Shown: piece by piece, positions 37,853-50,248 of the stretch
Layout: the number at the start of each line of letters is the position of its first letter
Numbering within the stretch: position 1 is the stretch's first letter
Source: Nansenia antarctica
Lineage: Eukaryota > Chordata > Actinopteri > Argentiniformes > Microstomatidae
Direction: 5' to 3'
Assembly: GCA_963989245.1 (NCBI GenBank)
Contig: OZ022347.1
Coordinates: 37,661,984 to 37,725,983, forward strand
Length of the DNA stretch: 64,000 nt
The notes under the pieces: model-generated
Seen by the model: the letters and a program-made list of their open reading frames with translations, nothing else
Databases searched by the model: none
Told to the model about the DNA's origin: nothing
Program-made: the position numbers and the translations under genes

Positions 37853-38479
37853 TAGCTACAGCCCAACCAGTCTAAAAACCGCCGAATCCACCCCCAAAAA
37901 ACCAGCCCAAAACCTTTTTATTGCCGGAAAGTCCAGTAACCATACACTTGCTACGCCAAGTGTTATGTTCGTCATTCCACTAGATAACAAACTCGGCGTA
38001 GGTTTTGAAAGCCTTCTTTATTACCAAGAAGCAGTGTTATTCGGTATTCAACAACCCATAGTAAGCCGTTTCGGCTCTATTCAACATGTCTTGTATACTA
38101 CTGCGCATGTGTAACCCGCAGTAATAACTTCATAATAATAACTTTTATTTGTATAGAACTTTTCCTGAAAACGTTGCAGCTCAAAGTGCTTAATAATGTA
38201 TACTGGGAAATGTAGTCATTCACATTTTGGCATTTAGCAGACGCCTTTATGACTTTGCAAATCAGCGACAGGGTTGCCAGATGGGGCAGGTTACCGCCGA
38301 ATGGGCTACTTTTGATCACATTGGGCTGGGGGGGAAATCATTTGGGCGGGTTGGGCTGGATAAATTGCATTTAGGCGGTATCAAAATGTCAGTGCCTGAA
38401 AGTTACAAAATGCGTGAAGTTAAAACACACACCCTAGTAGCTACATACAATGTGCAGTTTTACAGCGTGCGTGCGTGCG

Positions 38480-39211
38480 TGTGTATGTAGAGCTAAGGGC
38501 GGCTCACCAGGAGAACAAGACCACCTACGGGCTGAGTGAGTCTTGTCTCCCTCTCTCCCTCCATCACTCCCTCTCTATATACATCTCACTCCCTCTATCA
38601 CTCCCTCTCTCCTCTTCTATCATTCCCTGTGTAGAATGTTTATGTCTATGTCTGTATAATGTCTATAATGTCTATGTCCAAGCAACATTACACCCCGAGT
38701 CCCAGTTCTCCATCCTTGTCCCTGAACTTTACTCTTGTCCACTCCCCTCCAATCCTACATGTCCAAATCAGGGACACGGATGGAGAACTGGCTCTCCTTC
38801 CATTGCCTGTGTGTGATGACCCTTTCCTGCGTGTCCAGACATGAACCAACGAGGCCCCTGAGATGATCCTCCACGTCGACAACATCATCAAGGCTGCTCC
38901 CAGGTCAGGAAACTGGCTGGCACTCTCTCCCTCTTTCTTTCTCTTTCTCTCTCCATCTCTGCCCATCACTCTCCATTTCTATCAGTGTGTGTCCCTCTCT
39001 TTCCCCCTTCCTCTCCCTCACTACCTCTTTCTGGCATTGTCTTAGTCCGTCCTCCAAAAAAGGATATATATTAGGAATTCCTCTCAAAGTGGCAAAGTTA
39101 CTTATGGTTGTTACTCACAGTACAGTAGCCACTGCTGGGGGACACGGACCCAGACTGACCCCCCCCAAGTGGCGGGACAACCACCCTGACACGGGTATCG
39201 TCATCCACTAG
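38480..39211 (+). other. Exon-like segments of unknown identity between selenos and snrpa1
   Basis: Three stretches look exon-like on the + strand: about 38489-38536 (LRAAHQENKTTYGL, followed by GTGAGT), about 38771-38902 (TDGELALLPLPV and, in another frame, EAPEMILHVDNIIKAAP, followed by GTCAGG), and 39115-39211 (HPDTGIVIH then TAG). They do not join in one clean frame and C/T-rich repeats separate them. I do not recognise a gene; a decayed gene fragment or chance are both possible. Confidence 0.3.
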
Positions 39212-39653
39212 GGGGCGACAGAACCATAGCAGAGCAATAACCCCAGAAACCTCTGGTGTGAACTTGTGTTGTGTGCATGTTAGTCCGTTTTCTTTTGTTG
39301 AGAATATGCACTGCATCCATGACTCTGATATCAGAATTACAGTCTAGGACAGAGATCATTATTCAAAGCAATTTATTGTATTTTGTGGTCTCACTTGGTA
39401 AAGCACCACATAACATAATGCCAAAAGAGCATAATGTAAATCAAATACTTTACACACAAAAGGATTATGGATATCAGACTGACATCCAATTGCAATGGCT
39501 TCCAAAACTGATTACCTCTGAGAAGTGTTTATGTACAGACCGAAAGCAAAATCATCCAAAATGATCAATGCAAATTTTCGTAACACTAACATCATGGGTT
39601 TCAGTTTTATCCATTCTAAGTGAAATCAAAGAAACAAGTTTGTAAAAATCATG

Positions 39654-39659
39654 TTTAAT
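39654..39659 (-). terminator. Candidate poly(A) signal (ATTAAA) for snrpa1
   Basis: On the minus strand ATTAAA lies about 110 nt after the stop, followed by a T-rich stretch. A second candidate, AATAAA, lies at 39372-39377. I cannot decide between them. Confidence 0.35.
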
Positions 39660-39766
39660 ACATTTACTTTCTCAAATAAAATAAAAAAAACGGTACATGC
39701 ACGTTCAACATAAATATGAACCTACAAAACAATCAAAACTGGAGACAATAGATTCACATTAAAGAA

Positions 39767-42700
39767 TCACGATCCATTGACAGGTGTGTCCTCCATTTCC
39801 TCATCATCATCATCATCATCTTCTTCCTCCTCCTCTTCCTCTTCTTCTTCCTCCTCCTCCTCTTCTTCCTCTTCCTTCTCCTCTTCCTCTTCCTTCTCCT
39901 CTTCAGCCTCTTCCTCTTCCTCCTCTACTACCTCTTGTACTTCCTCTTCTTCTTCTTCCTCCTCCGCTTCCGCTTCCTCCTCTTCTCCTTCCTCCTCCTC
40001 GGCCTCTACTTCCTCTTCCATCTGCTCTCCGTTACCACCCTCATCCATCGGCTCCTCCGGTTCTACCTGCACCACCTCCTGCACCACCTCCTTCACCACC
40101 TCCTTCACCACCTCCTTCATCACCACCTCCTTCACCACCACCTCCTTCACCACCTCTTCCTCCTCCTCTTCCTCTTCTTCCACTTCTATCACCTCAGGCG
40201 GACCTAGGCAAGAACAGAACATTTAATAAAGGAGAAAAGGGTTAGCCAAAGCGTAGGATGCTATGAAGTGATTCCCAGATGGGATTGCCAGCGCCACCCA
40301 CTGGGCTAAACACCAGGGCCCAGTGTTTCAAAATGGATCAAAACAGGATAACGCAAAAATTATAATAATTCTGATCCAGATTAAAAGTTTTGCAATATTA
40401 ATTCATTCGCTCCTTGGAACTAGGAACATCTGAAATGCCCGACCACGCAAATCGATGCCAGTTCAGAATGACCCAATAGGGAGCCCTATGCTAAATCCTA
40501 TGCTAAATCTTAGTGGTAAACAGCGGCTTTCAGGCAGCAATCGAATGCACCAGATGCGGCCGGTTTGATCCTGTGTACAGACCTTGTCTGGGTTCCCGTC
40601 CAGGGATCTGTCCAGCCTGGAGCATGCCCTTCAGCCTCTCCACCTCAGCCAGGGACGAGGCGTTAGCGATGGCATTCTGGAAAGAAACAGAAAGAAATAC
40701 ATCAGTTCACATGGCGGGTAAGGGGGTCGGTTTTGGGATATCAGGCGCTCAGTTCCACTTATTTTCGCCTAGCAACCCGTATTAAAACAATAAATAAGTG
40801 AGGCAGGACCTGCAGGACACGCTGACCTGTGCGCCACAGTAAAACGTGCTTGTATGAACACACTACATCCTGTTTCAAGAGCTCATAAGAAAGCAGAGTG
40901 AACAACACAATAATCCCCTCAGATTCAAACACCAAACAAGAAATAGAGGCTCACATATACACAGCTAGTATATATATATATTTTTTTTTTTTTGTGAAAC
41001 AAATAAAAAAAATCATTGAGTGCCTTGATCGCTTCCACATCCGCAGGGCTTGGGCCTGCCTTCTTCTCAGGCTGCTGCTGCACGGCAGCCCCCGGGGTGA
41101 ACCTGAAACACAGGCGGCCGTGTTAGAGAGAACATGGGGGAGGCAGGTGCTTCTCAAACCTCTCAACCAGTGTAGTAGTATCTCAGGTGTAGTATCTTAT
41201 CTTCAAGTAAAATAAACTGACACGGACAAGAAATGCCCCAAGGACAGCGCTCCGAAGAAACATGGTTGCGTGGGGTTGTGGTTTTGGGTTTACAAGCCTA
41301 GTTACAAGCCTAGTTTGGCTACCCCAGGTTTTAGATACACCAGTCACCGTATTACACCAGGGGTGATTGGGGGGGGGGGGTGTAGTAGTAGTAGTATTCC
41401 GGTGATTCCGACACCACCCCACCGCCAGTGTCCAGTGATTCTAGGGAGCTGCTGTCCGACAGGGACTTTCATCTTACGTTTTTGTTCGCTTGGCAATATC
41501 CTTTGCGAGCTGAGCACCGCGTTTGCCCTTGAACATTTTCTCCGCCTCCTGGCGCTCCTAAGGTAATACATCATCACACAGTTAAAGTTAAAGCTTTTTT
41601 ATCATCAGACAGGCGGGGCACCTTGACCCCCAGGCAGTGGTTAGGACGGACAGACAGACAGACAGACGTTTGTGGGGAAACAACTTCAAATAAAGCACCG
41701 TTCTAAACATGCCAGGGAGAATAATGACCTCTGGTCGCCGGGCAGAACATTCTCATATAGCTGCCCTCTAACGTGTTCTCCTGCTGGAAGGGTTGTTTAT
41801 CACGCTACCGCTTGTGATTATGTTATTGACTACACCCGTTTAGTTTGAAGGGGGTGTGACTGTGCCCAAGGCTGTGTGTGTGTACCCTGGTTAGAAATGT
41901 ACAAAAAGGGCCTCATTAAAACATTCTGTCAATGTCAAGTAATCATAATAATACATTTACTTGTATTATATCAACTAGAACCTTTAAGAGTGTTCCCTTT
42001 AACCAGCTCCTTTCCCTTCTTGTTTTTTTAGTTTTTTTTTCTTTCCTAGCACCAGGGGAGCCACCCCTCCCAAATTTCGTTGTTTGGTACCTGTACTATA
42101 GCAATGACAATAAAGACCATTCATTCATTCTCTATGACGTAACCATGCTCATCTCATAGCAAAGGCCAGCGGCACTTACCTTGAGCTTCACCTTCTGGAA
42201 GTCAAGAACCCGGATCTGAGGGATCTTGCTGATGACATAGAGCCTGTAGTGTTTCTTGTTGGTTACTGGATTCCTTAACAGGCTGGAATGGGAACAGATT
42301 ATAGAAGGTTTCAGTCTTGACTAACCTCATCCTCCTGATATGCATCCTTATCATAATCGTGGTGCAGGGGAGCCTGGTGGAGGTAGAAATGATCGCAGGC
42401 TCATTGCAATGCAAGGAATGGAATAAAGAATAATTTTCATTCCATCTTGTTTGACATGATTCCTCATTCCATTCCTTGCATTACAATGAGCTCGTCGTCC
42501 GATTTCTACCTCCACCGGCGTCCCCTGTTGTGATATGACCACGTCAGGAGTCAGAGTGTTCACCACATACCTGAGAAGGGTCAATGTCTTCACTGAGGCC
42601 AATGGATCCAAGTCACCCTGGTGGTGAGAACACAAGGTTACGCAATAATAACAATGTACTGTGATTTACAATGATAACTACCGGTACCGGTATTTGGATT

Positions 42701-43489
42701 TACCATATTGAATAGGCCTGGCGATAACACCTGGCGATCCCTTTGAAAAGGCAATATGATTCCGAGATTACTGATAAACCCAATCTGTACTGATGGTGAT
42801 AATGAGACGACTTACCAATTCCTGGATGTTGTTGCTTGTGAGGATTAGTTCCTTTAGAAATGGCAGAGCCTGCTCAAGATTGTCACCAATGCGGCTGTGA
42901 GGAAAAGCACATCATTGCAACAAAAAAAAAATTTGTTAGTACATCACCAGATGTTACTGTTATGATTCTCAGACAAGGAGAACCTCAGACGAAGACAAAG
43001 AGGTGTAAAACAACGAGTGAAACAAAAACGACACCCTTTTAGAAACATAGCCAGTTTACCATATCCTGTTGGTGTTCATAAGCAACGTTTTGAGCCTCCT
43101 GAGCAGAGGGAATCCGTCCAGTTTCCTGATCTCATTGTCAGAGAAGTCTATGGTGTCAAACTGGTCTAGGGTAGCACCGAGGTTCTCAAGTACAGGGATC
43201 TTGTAACCTACATGAAGGAAATACAAGAGGAAAAAATAGGTTAACTTCTGTTTGGTTGAAAACACTGTATCTATAGCAAAATAAGATAGTGTACCATCTT
43301 GGACCTGAGGATTGCATTGCATATTCTACTTGTGGCAACATCACCCAAGTCTGTAAGCTAACAGTTAGCTACAAGGCCTAGCATCAGATTGGCGGGTTGA
43401 GACTCACCTCGCAGATCCAGTTCTCTGTCCCGCACGGGGTTCGTGTACTGAGCTGCCTGCTCAATCAGCTCTGCCGACAGTTTCACCAT
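39767..43489 (-). CDS. snrpa1: U2 small nuclear ribonucleoprotein A' with expanded acidic tail
   Basis: Leucine-rich-repeat protein that pairs with U2B'' on stem-loop IV of U2 snRNA in the spliceosome. Exons (5' to 3'): 43489-43408, 43207-43060, 42894-42816, 42617-42571, 42282-42180, 41557-41478, 41102-41024, 40676-40583, 40203-39767. They join in phase to 382 residues. The start is MVKLSAELIEQAAQYTN; LRRs follow (ENLGATLDQFDTIDFSDNEI, RRLKTLLMNTNRI, ELILTSNN), then LRNPVTNKKHYRLYVI, FKGKRGAQLAKDIAKR and EVERLKGMLQAGQIPGREPR. The last exon encodes about 145 residues of (K)EVV repeats, Glu runs, an Asp run and the usual ending (EDTPVNGS); the human protein is only 255 residues, so the extra length is nearly all here. 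The donor after exon 7 is GC instead of GT (41023-41022). Confidence 0.95.
41998..42132 (+). repeat. LINE 3'-end-like repeat with (ATTC)n tail, copy 3
   Basis: Short 3' portion of the same family, in the snrpa1 intron between exons 5 and 6. Confidence 0.75.
42365..42527. mobile_element. hAT-like palindromic MITE, copy 13
   Basis: CAGGGGAGCCTGGTGGAGG to CCACCGGCGTCCCCTG; lies within the snrpa1 intron between exons 4 and 5. The TSD has decayed. Confidence 0.88.
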
Positions 43490-43752
43490 ATTGCCAGTAA
43501 CTGTGATAACGAGCTAACACGGATTAGAAAAGCAACAACTAGACAGGCGAGTTTCTTATTTCAAAAGTAACAAGTCTTTCAAAGCGTTCTCAACACGCTG
43601 GCGCCCGGAAGAAGAACTACGGGTACTCGCTCACAAAATGAGAATAGTTAAATGCATTTTAGCGAGCGCCTTCTACCGCTGAACCGTAAAACTGCATCTA
43701 GAAAATCAAGTCTCCATAATACTACAATAGTGTAGGCCTAATCAGCATAGTT
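43490..43752 (-). promoter_or_regulatory. snrpa1 5' UTR and promoter interval
   Basis: Short interval between the snrpa1 ATG and the 3' end of an L1 insertion. It is locally GC-richer around 43590-43670 (CGCCCGG, GCGAGCGCC). No TATA box is evident. It ends in one copy of the L1 target-site duplication, so part of the original upstream flank is now about 1.3 kb further away. Confidence 0.4.
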
Positions 43753-45028
43753 GTTTTTTCCCCACAATATTTTATTATCATTTTTTATATACCAACATCA
43801 AAGACAAAACAACAAAAAGACAAATAAAGAGAAACATACAATAACAAAGTTCACAAACATAGACACACACAACTTGCATCAATTTTGGATTGAATAAAAA
43901 ACAATACAAAAACAAAACTTTCCTCCACTTTGTATAAAGTATTCTATCCTACATGTTCTTCATGTATGGTTCCCACAGCTTGTCAAAGTCTTTCCGCTTG
44001 CCTTTAATAATATAGGTTAATCTTTCCAGACCAATACATTCCAAGAGCCCCCCCTCTTCCACATTCTCAATGATGGAGCGCCCATACTCTTCCAGCATAG
44101 TGCTATGGCTCTCCTGGCTTGAAGGAGTCCAAAGTCCAGAAGTTTGGTCTGTTTTGATGTCTGTATAAAGTCCTCCGGATATATTCCAAGCACACAGAGT
44201 TTTACATTTAACGGTATTTTGGCATTAAATATCTCAGACAAACATTTTATAACATCTTTCCAGAAATGTTGGATCTTCGGACACTCCCATATAGACAGTG
44301 AAATAGAGTACCTTTCTCATCTACACACTTAACACAAACGTCTGGGATGTTAGCAGACATATGGTGGAGCTTGACAGGAGTTATGTACGTTCTCATCAAC
44401 CATTTATGTTGAAGTAGTTTAAACCTTGTATTTATCGTGTGTGTTTGCGCTTTTAAACAAGCAGCATTCCAATCAGTCTCGTCAATGTCTTCTTGTATGT
44501 CAGATTTCCAAGCATTTAATTTGTCTAGTTACTATGTGCCACTAGTATATTATAATACCTAGATACGTGGCCCTTCTCTTCCAAATGTACAAGTGTTATT
44601 TCCTCGAGTTTTGATAGAGGTGGTATACACATTATCTGTTTATATTTTGATGACATATAGCTTTTTAACTGTAAATATTTAAAGAAGTGTTTTTTAGGAA
44701 TTTGATATTTTTTACATAATTGATCAAAAGAAAGCAACACTCCGTCTACATATAGATCCATCATTTTCTTAACACCGTTTATATTCCATGACCTAAATCC
44801 TCCATCGTTTCTACCCTGTAAATACTACTGTAAATTGCTCATTGCCCCATATAGGAGTAAATTGAGACAATACAGGTATATCACCTATATGTTTGTGTGC
44901 AGCGTGCCAAACTGAAATTGTATTTTTAAGAAAGGGATTTTTTTGTTGGTTTCTTCAGTGTTTTAATATCTGAAGAGTATAGATATACACTTAATGGTAG
45001 ATCTGGAATGGACTCTTGTTCAATGTTT
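43753..45028 (-). mobile_element. 5'-truncated L1-type LINE fragment with 16-bp target-site duplication
   Basis: Flanked by identical copies of CCTAATCAGCATAGTT at 43737-43752 and 45029-45044. On the minus strand it carries decayed pieces of the ORF2 C-terminal region: IPKKHFFKYLQL at about 44650-44730 and VLGIYPEDF...LQARRAIALCWKSMGAPS at about 44060-44240. These correspond to IPRKHFFKYLQL and ILGIYPEG...LQAKRSIALTWKSTGKPS in the long L1 at the right edge of the window. The short A-run at the 43753 end is the 3' tail. Frame breaks show it is dead. Confidence 0.88.
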
Positions 45029-47078
45029 CCTAATCAGCATAGTTAACATAAATAAACAATAAAACAAAATGTTACATATGTTAGAGAATGAAAGAGCAGT
45101 AAGAAGCATGTATTTCTTTTACTTTGAATATTGCCTATTCTGCCACTAAAAAAGTCTTCAAGCGTGTAAATCCTAGTGGGATTGTTTCTTTTGATCTAAA
45201 TTTATATACCACCAAATGTCCATGAACTGATAAATATTCAGTGTGCTTCCTCTGAATAAGTTAACTGCTGCACAGTGATGTCCCAAATAGTTCTAAAAAC
45301 GGCTGTGTCTACACGAGGGAGGATGTGTCGCTATTGTGTAGCCACAATTATTTTGTGAATTCCTGTGCACTTTTTAACCTAATAATTGATTAAACTCCTG
45401 TCTTTAACATTAATAAGAGAATGCTACTCCTGGAGAGTTCATAATGATAATCTAGAGACTATCACACCTACCAAGATGTAATTTAAATCTCTCTAAATGT
45501 GGTCATTGTCAATTTCTTAACCATTAAGAGTGATCGTGTTTTTCAACGTTGTGATATAACAATAAGAAAACTATGAAGAGAAAATAATTGCTTTATTTAG
45601 GGAAACCTACCCAGATAGAGAAGAAATCCTGAACATATCTCCAATCATAACCTGAGCATGTTACTCCAGTAACGGCCCTGCTAGAGTTTGCAATTAGTCC
45701 TGTTCATCTCAGGAAGACACTGTATCCAGAGACGTACAGAAAGTATTTTTTTTACAAAGCCATTTTCACAAAACCTTTGTGGAAACATTTAGGACTTCAG
45801 GAGATCTCATTCGCAGAGGGCCTTAATCATTGTTTCCTTGTCCAGACAGATGCCCCTGTAATTCTCTACCATTTGTGTGATTCTCACAGACAGGATGAGT
45901 TACATCCTTTCCTGTTGGGGTGTGTAAGTCCCTCTCGGTGGGGACCCAGGGGGATTGGCATTTTCCCTCTGTGGTTTCTCACATTATTATTTACCAGGCG
46001 TGGCTCTTGAGTTTCAAAGTCGCTTTTTGCTCCTACTATTGGTGTAAGCCAGAGGGGATTTGTCGAGCAATTTCTGCTCGGTGGAGCAGTAGCTGTTCTT
46101 ATTCTCTAGAAGTAATGGGTTTTTCTGCTTGGCAGTTGTTCTGTGATTTGCTCCAGAAGGCATGGTGTCTTCGCAACTCCTTAGGGATTGTTGGACTGGA
46201 CAGAACAAAAGAGGTTGAGGCTCATAACAATGTGCTGACAGGAAGGCTTGGTCACAGTGGTAGGGTAGGGTATTGTATAGGCCAGGACTACTCAAATCCA
46301 GCCCCTTAGGGCAACACCAAGCAATGCTGGCTTTCATCGTTGCCTTAATCAGGGTTTGATTCGGAATTTGGAAACTAGTCTACTCACCTACTTTCCTCTA
46401 CTCAGTAGACTCTCTGGCCAATCAATGAAATCAATGAATCGACTGCCAGAGAGAAAAGAAGAGTGCAGACCCCTGGGCCTGGATTTAGATACCCCTGGTA
46501 TAAGGCTGCTATTCATACTGTATCTCCCTGGCAACTACTATGTACAAATGAAATATGGCAGAATTAACATTACGGTATATGATCTTGTGGTTCAATTATC
46601 TCAGTGGGTTGAGGCTTGATGCTCACCAGTTGTCAGGTCAGGGATGTTGTTGTCTTGATTCCCACATTGACTACATTCTGCTAACTAAAATACTTTGGTA
46701 ACTTATGTTACACACCCGAAGGTAGTAACAAATAAGGGAGTCCACACGTGTTTAAATGATACAATTAAAGTTTTATTTAAGTAAATAAGCCAACATAACC
46801 TAAATAACATATGTATATGATTATGGATAAGAATCAGTCGTGTATGCCATGAGTGAATGGTTGTATAATGTATGTTGTATGTGTAAGAGGTGTATGGATA
46901 TACAGTATGTAGTGTAAAACTGAAAGGCCCCAAAACCTGGTACCCAGAGACCTTACAAACAAACCCCGGAACCAAATCAGAAGGAAGGAAGGAAGAGGGA
47001 GAGCTGAGGACACACCCATCTTATCTATACATCCCCAGCTCCCCAAACCCAGGTGACACCACTCAGCCTAACGACCCA

Positions 47079-47291
47079 CCCACTCTGCCTACTTCCTGAA
47101 AGGCAACTGGTATGAACATATCCTGTCTCACTCTATTGGTTTAATTGATTAATCAGCTGTGCACTGTGTGTTCCAACAGTTTACCGCACAGCTGATTAAT
47201 AAATTAAACCAATAGAGTGAGACAGGATATGTTAATCCCAGTTGCCTTTCAGGAAGTAGGGAGATCGTGCACCTAGGCAGAGTGGGAGGCG
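47079..47291. repeat. Large near-perfect palindrome (~210 bp)
   Basis: Left arm CCCACTCTGCCTACTTCCTG through AACATATCCTGTCTCACTCT to AATCAGCTGTGC; the right arm repeats these in reverse complement, with a ~15-bp insertion (GAGATCGTGCACCTA) before GGCAGAGTGGG. The loop is about 25 bp. Probably a MITE or part of one. Confidence 0.8.
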
Positions 47292-48199
47292 TCACACTTA
47301 AAAATATATATATTTTAAAAAACATGATTTGACATGTTATTTACAATATTAGATTTGTATTATTACAATATTATTCCCATGATGTGGTTTGGCAACTTAA
47401 AAATAACCCACTGCATCATTACATAAATGTTACTTTCTCTCAGTTTCCACACTTCCAAACTTGATAAGTGGCATTGTTATCGTTCAAATCCCTTGTTTTC
47501 TGCCCGGGCAACTATTCTCCAGTTGTTCCCTCCTCAGTGAGCGATCTCCCAAACTAATCTGCTGCTGCTAGGCGATAGCTACACAGACAGAGATAACCTT
47601 CTGTACTCACAGACTCTGAGGTGATCTAATGCCCACTCAGCACCACCCCCCCAGCACAGACGCTCTTTAGCATTCAGCCCAGCTCTACCCGTGCCCATGG
47701 TCTCCCACCTCTCCCACTTCAAATGCTTATCTATCTCTCTGTGGCTGTGCACCCAGGGATTCAGAACCAGGAGAACTTCATTCATATGTGAGAGAGGCAG
47801 ATTGCAAGATGAGGAAGACGTCTCAGGGAGTGATAGTAGACTCTCATAGCCTGAAGGTTTTAGTTCTGAGGGAATTGATTGATTGACTCATGCCTGCGTT
47901 CTATCAATAGGTCTAAAGAGTGTAACAGCATAAAAAATATATATCTATTTGGCCTTGCTTTTACTTAGGGTGCTTTTAGTTGTTTAGTCATTCAGTCCGT
48001 TTAGCTCATCCTTTTTATATCCCTGTTATATCTCTTGTGTAACACTATTCCTCATAGTTGCCTGAGCTCTTCCACTGTTTTCTGTGACGATTTTATCTTA
48101 TTGTATATTAGGTTCTTTTTTCTTCTTCTTCTTTTATACAGTGTCCTTGAAGTGTCTATGTCCGACTGAGAAAGGCGCCTTCTTTTAAATTAAATGTAT

Positions 48200-48251
48200 T
48201 ATTATTATTATTATTGTTATTATTATTAGTAGTAGTAGTAGTAGTAGTAGC

Positions 48252-48319
<68 letters not shown>

Positions 48320-48345
48320 CAGTAGTATTAGTAGTAGTATATTAG
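48200..48345. repeat. (TTA)n/(TAG)n microsatellite
   Basis: TTATTA units switching to about 35 TAG units with a few CAG changes. Confidence 0.95.
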
Positions 48346-48359
48346 TATATTATTTTAGT

Positions 48360-48600
48360 AGCTACTGGATCCTTTTGTTATTCCATTCAAGCTTTCCATG
48401 CATTAGTCCCTACAGACCTCATTCGTTCTGTCTTTACTGTTTAACTCCCATGGTCCTCGTACATTCTATCCTTTTGTTTTTGTCTCATTGTTCTTTTATT
48501 TTCTCTCTCTGTTTTCTACTCGTTCATCCCATGAAGCGCATCGTACTGCATCCGTGTACGAAATGTGCTATATAAACACAATGTGATTAGATTTGATTTG
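48360..48600 (+). repeat. L2-like LINE 3' end
   Basis: Ends with CATCCGTGTACGAAATGTGC then TATATAAACACAATGTGATT, a typical fish L2/CR1 3' terminus; abuts the (TAG)n microsatellite on its left. Confidence 0.5.
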
Positions 48601-49419
48601 CAACAGCCGTATAGACCACAGTGTTATTACTGCCTGTTGTTTCTACTCCTGCAGCTGCAGTCAAGACACTTTGCAACGACAATCCATCTGCCCTGATATC
48701 CTACAGTTGTTCAGTGATTAGTCCCATGAAAACCGCCCAGGGAGCTCCATCACAGGGCCTCTCCTCCTGTACAGAGAGATAGGCCTCAGTAGAGGAAGAT
48801 TTGTGACTCTCGCCAGACCAATACTGCATCTCTGAGACTCTCCCAATCATACACGCTTATCAGACTGAGAAATGGGTCACGTTGGAACAATGCCGGGCCA
48901 CCTCCCTAACACAGTCATCACCGACACACACAGCAGCACCAAGAACAGGCTCTGGGCGATTTAATTCAAGAGTAACTCATCCCTCTGTGGAGGAAACAAA
49001 GTGCTGAATAGGATCCCGGTAGCGACTAAAAGATATAAAAGTCATGCTGAGCGATGATTCATGCGCCAGGCTGGGATGTTAAACCCAGCTAAATAGGATT
49101 GTACAGATGATAAAGGATTCAGACTCAAACAACCCCAAACAGGGTCAGGAATTAAACTTGAATAAAGATGAAAGGAGTCTTTCAAGTTTCAAGAATAGTC
49201 CAATAGTCCAGAGGGCTTTGGGGTTCCCCTGGCGATCTTAAGCCTACTGTTAGGTTAGGTTCCATATGGCTACACACTCTCTATGTTGTTTCCAATCGAC
49301 CCAGTGCTTTATAAGTCACTGTAAAATAGTCATTACCTCCCCCAAAATGATCACACCTATGATCAGAGTCCTAAGGGGGGGTGGGGTGCGCAAATATCAT
49401 CACATCCCCCCCATCCTCA

Positions 49420-49524
49420 AATCAGCTGTGGAATGCTCTCCCTGACCACCTGTTTATCTTTCTTCTTGTTTTTAATCTGTAGCACTTTGAGATTTCTTTA
49501 TGTGAAGTGCATTACAAATAAAAT

Positions 49525-49584
<60 letters not shown>
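49420..49584 (+). repeat. L2-like LINE 3' end with (TTA)n tail
   Basis: GTGGAATGCTCTCCCTGACC, then GCACTTTGAGATTTCTTTAT and GTGCATTACAAATAAAATG, followed by (TTA)n at 49528-49584. Confidence 0.6.
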
Positions 49585-49586
<2 letters not shown>

Positions 49587-50095
49587 ATCGTCAGAGTTCA
49601 CTTCTATATTGTCCTCGGTCTCAGACACATCTTCCTCAGTCTAACTGATGGATTTCTAGCACGGACTGGAGGGTTTTTGCTCATATTTCAAGAGAGAACA
49701 TACTGTTCTGTTATACAGAGAGAGTGAAGGTTGGGTAGCACCCTTGGGTAAGACCCCTGTTATTAGCCTCTCCTTATATCACATTTGAAAGTTTCGACCT
49801 GCTAAGCTATGTGGAAGAAGTACATTCACCCACTGACATTTCAAAAAAGTTGATATCAACCATCAATCATAATAAAGCTCCATAGCTCCATAGCTTGAAA
49901 AGAAGGAAAAAGTTGCAATTCCATTCTTAACCAAAGGGAGGCGCCCATTAACAATAATCAAGGCAGATGCCACAAAGTGCAGCCAAGGATTACTGTAATT
50001 TCCTTGGTGCAACCAAACACATCCCAGGAGACTCACAATCTAATGTTCCCCCACAAACCATCTCTATAAAGAGATTACGGGTAATAACCACGTTG

Positions 50096-50248
50096 GTGGT
50101 CCTCTGTGGCTCAGTTGGTAGAGCATGGGGCTAACAATGCTTAGGTTTGTGGTTCGATTCCCCCTGGGACCATATATACTGAAGATTATATGCATCACTG
50201 TAATGTAAGTTGCTTTCGATAAAAGCGCTAGCTAAATGGCATATATAA
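50096..50248 (+). mobile_element. tRNA-derived SINE, second family
   Basis: A-box TGGCTCAGTTGGTAGAG at 50106-50122 and B-box GGTTCGATTCC at 50151-50161; the 3' part AAGTTGCTTTCGATAAAAGC with GCTAAATGG is the L2-type tail. This is a SINE, not a tRNA gene: the body is not tRNA-foldable beyond the head, and the tail follows. Confidence 0.82.

Noticed and set aside
39777..40245. Long plus-strand ORFs opposite the snrpa1 last exon (Ser- and Pro-rich)
   Set aside because: They are antisense shadows of the Glu/Asp/Val repeats of snrpa1, which joins in frame to eight upstream exons.
50096..50180. Possible tRNA gene (A- and B-box present)
   Set aside because: An L2-type SINE tail follows directly and no full cloverleaf is seen, so it is a SINE head.
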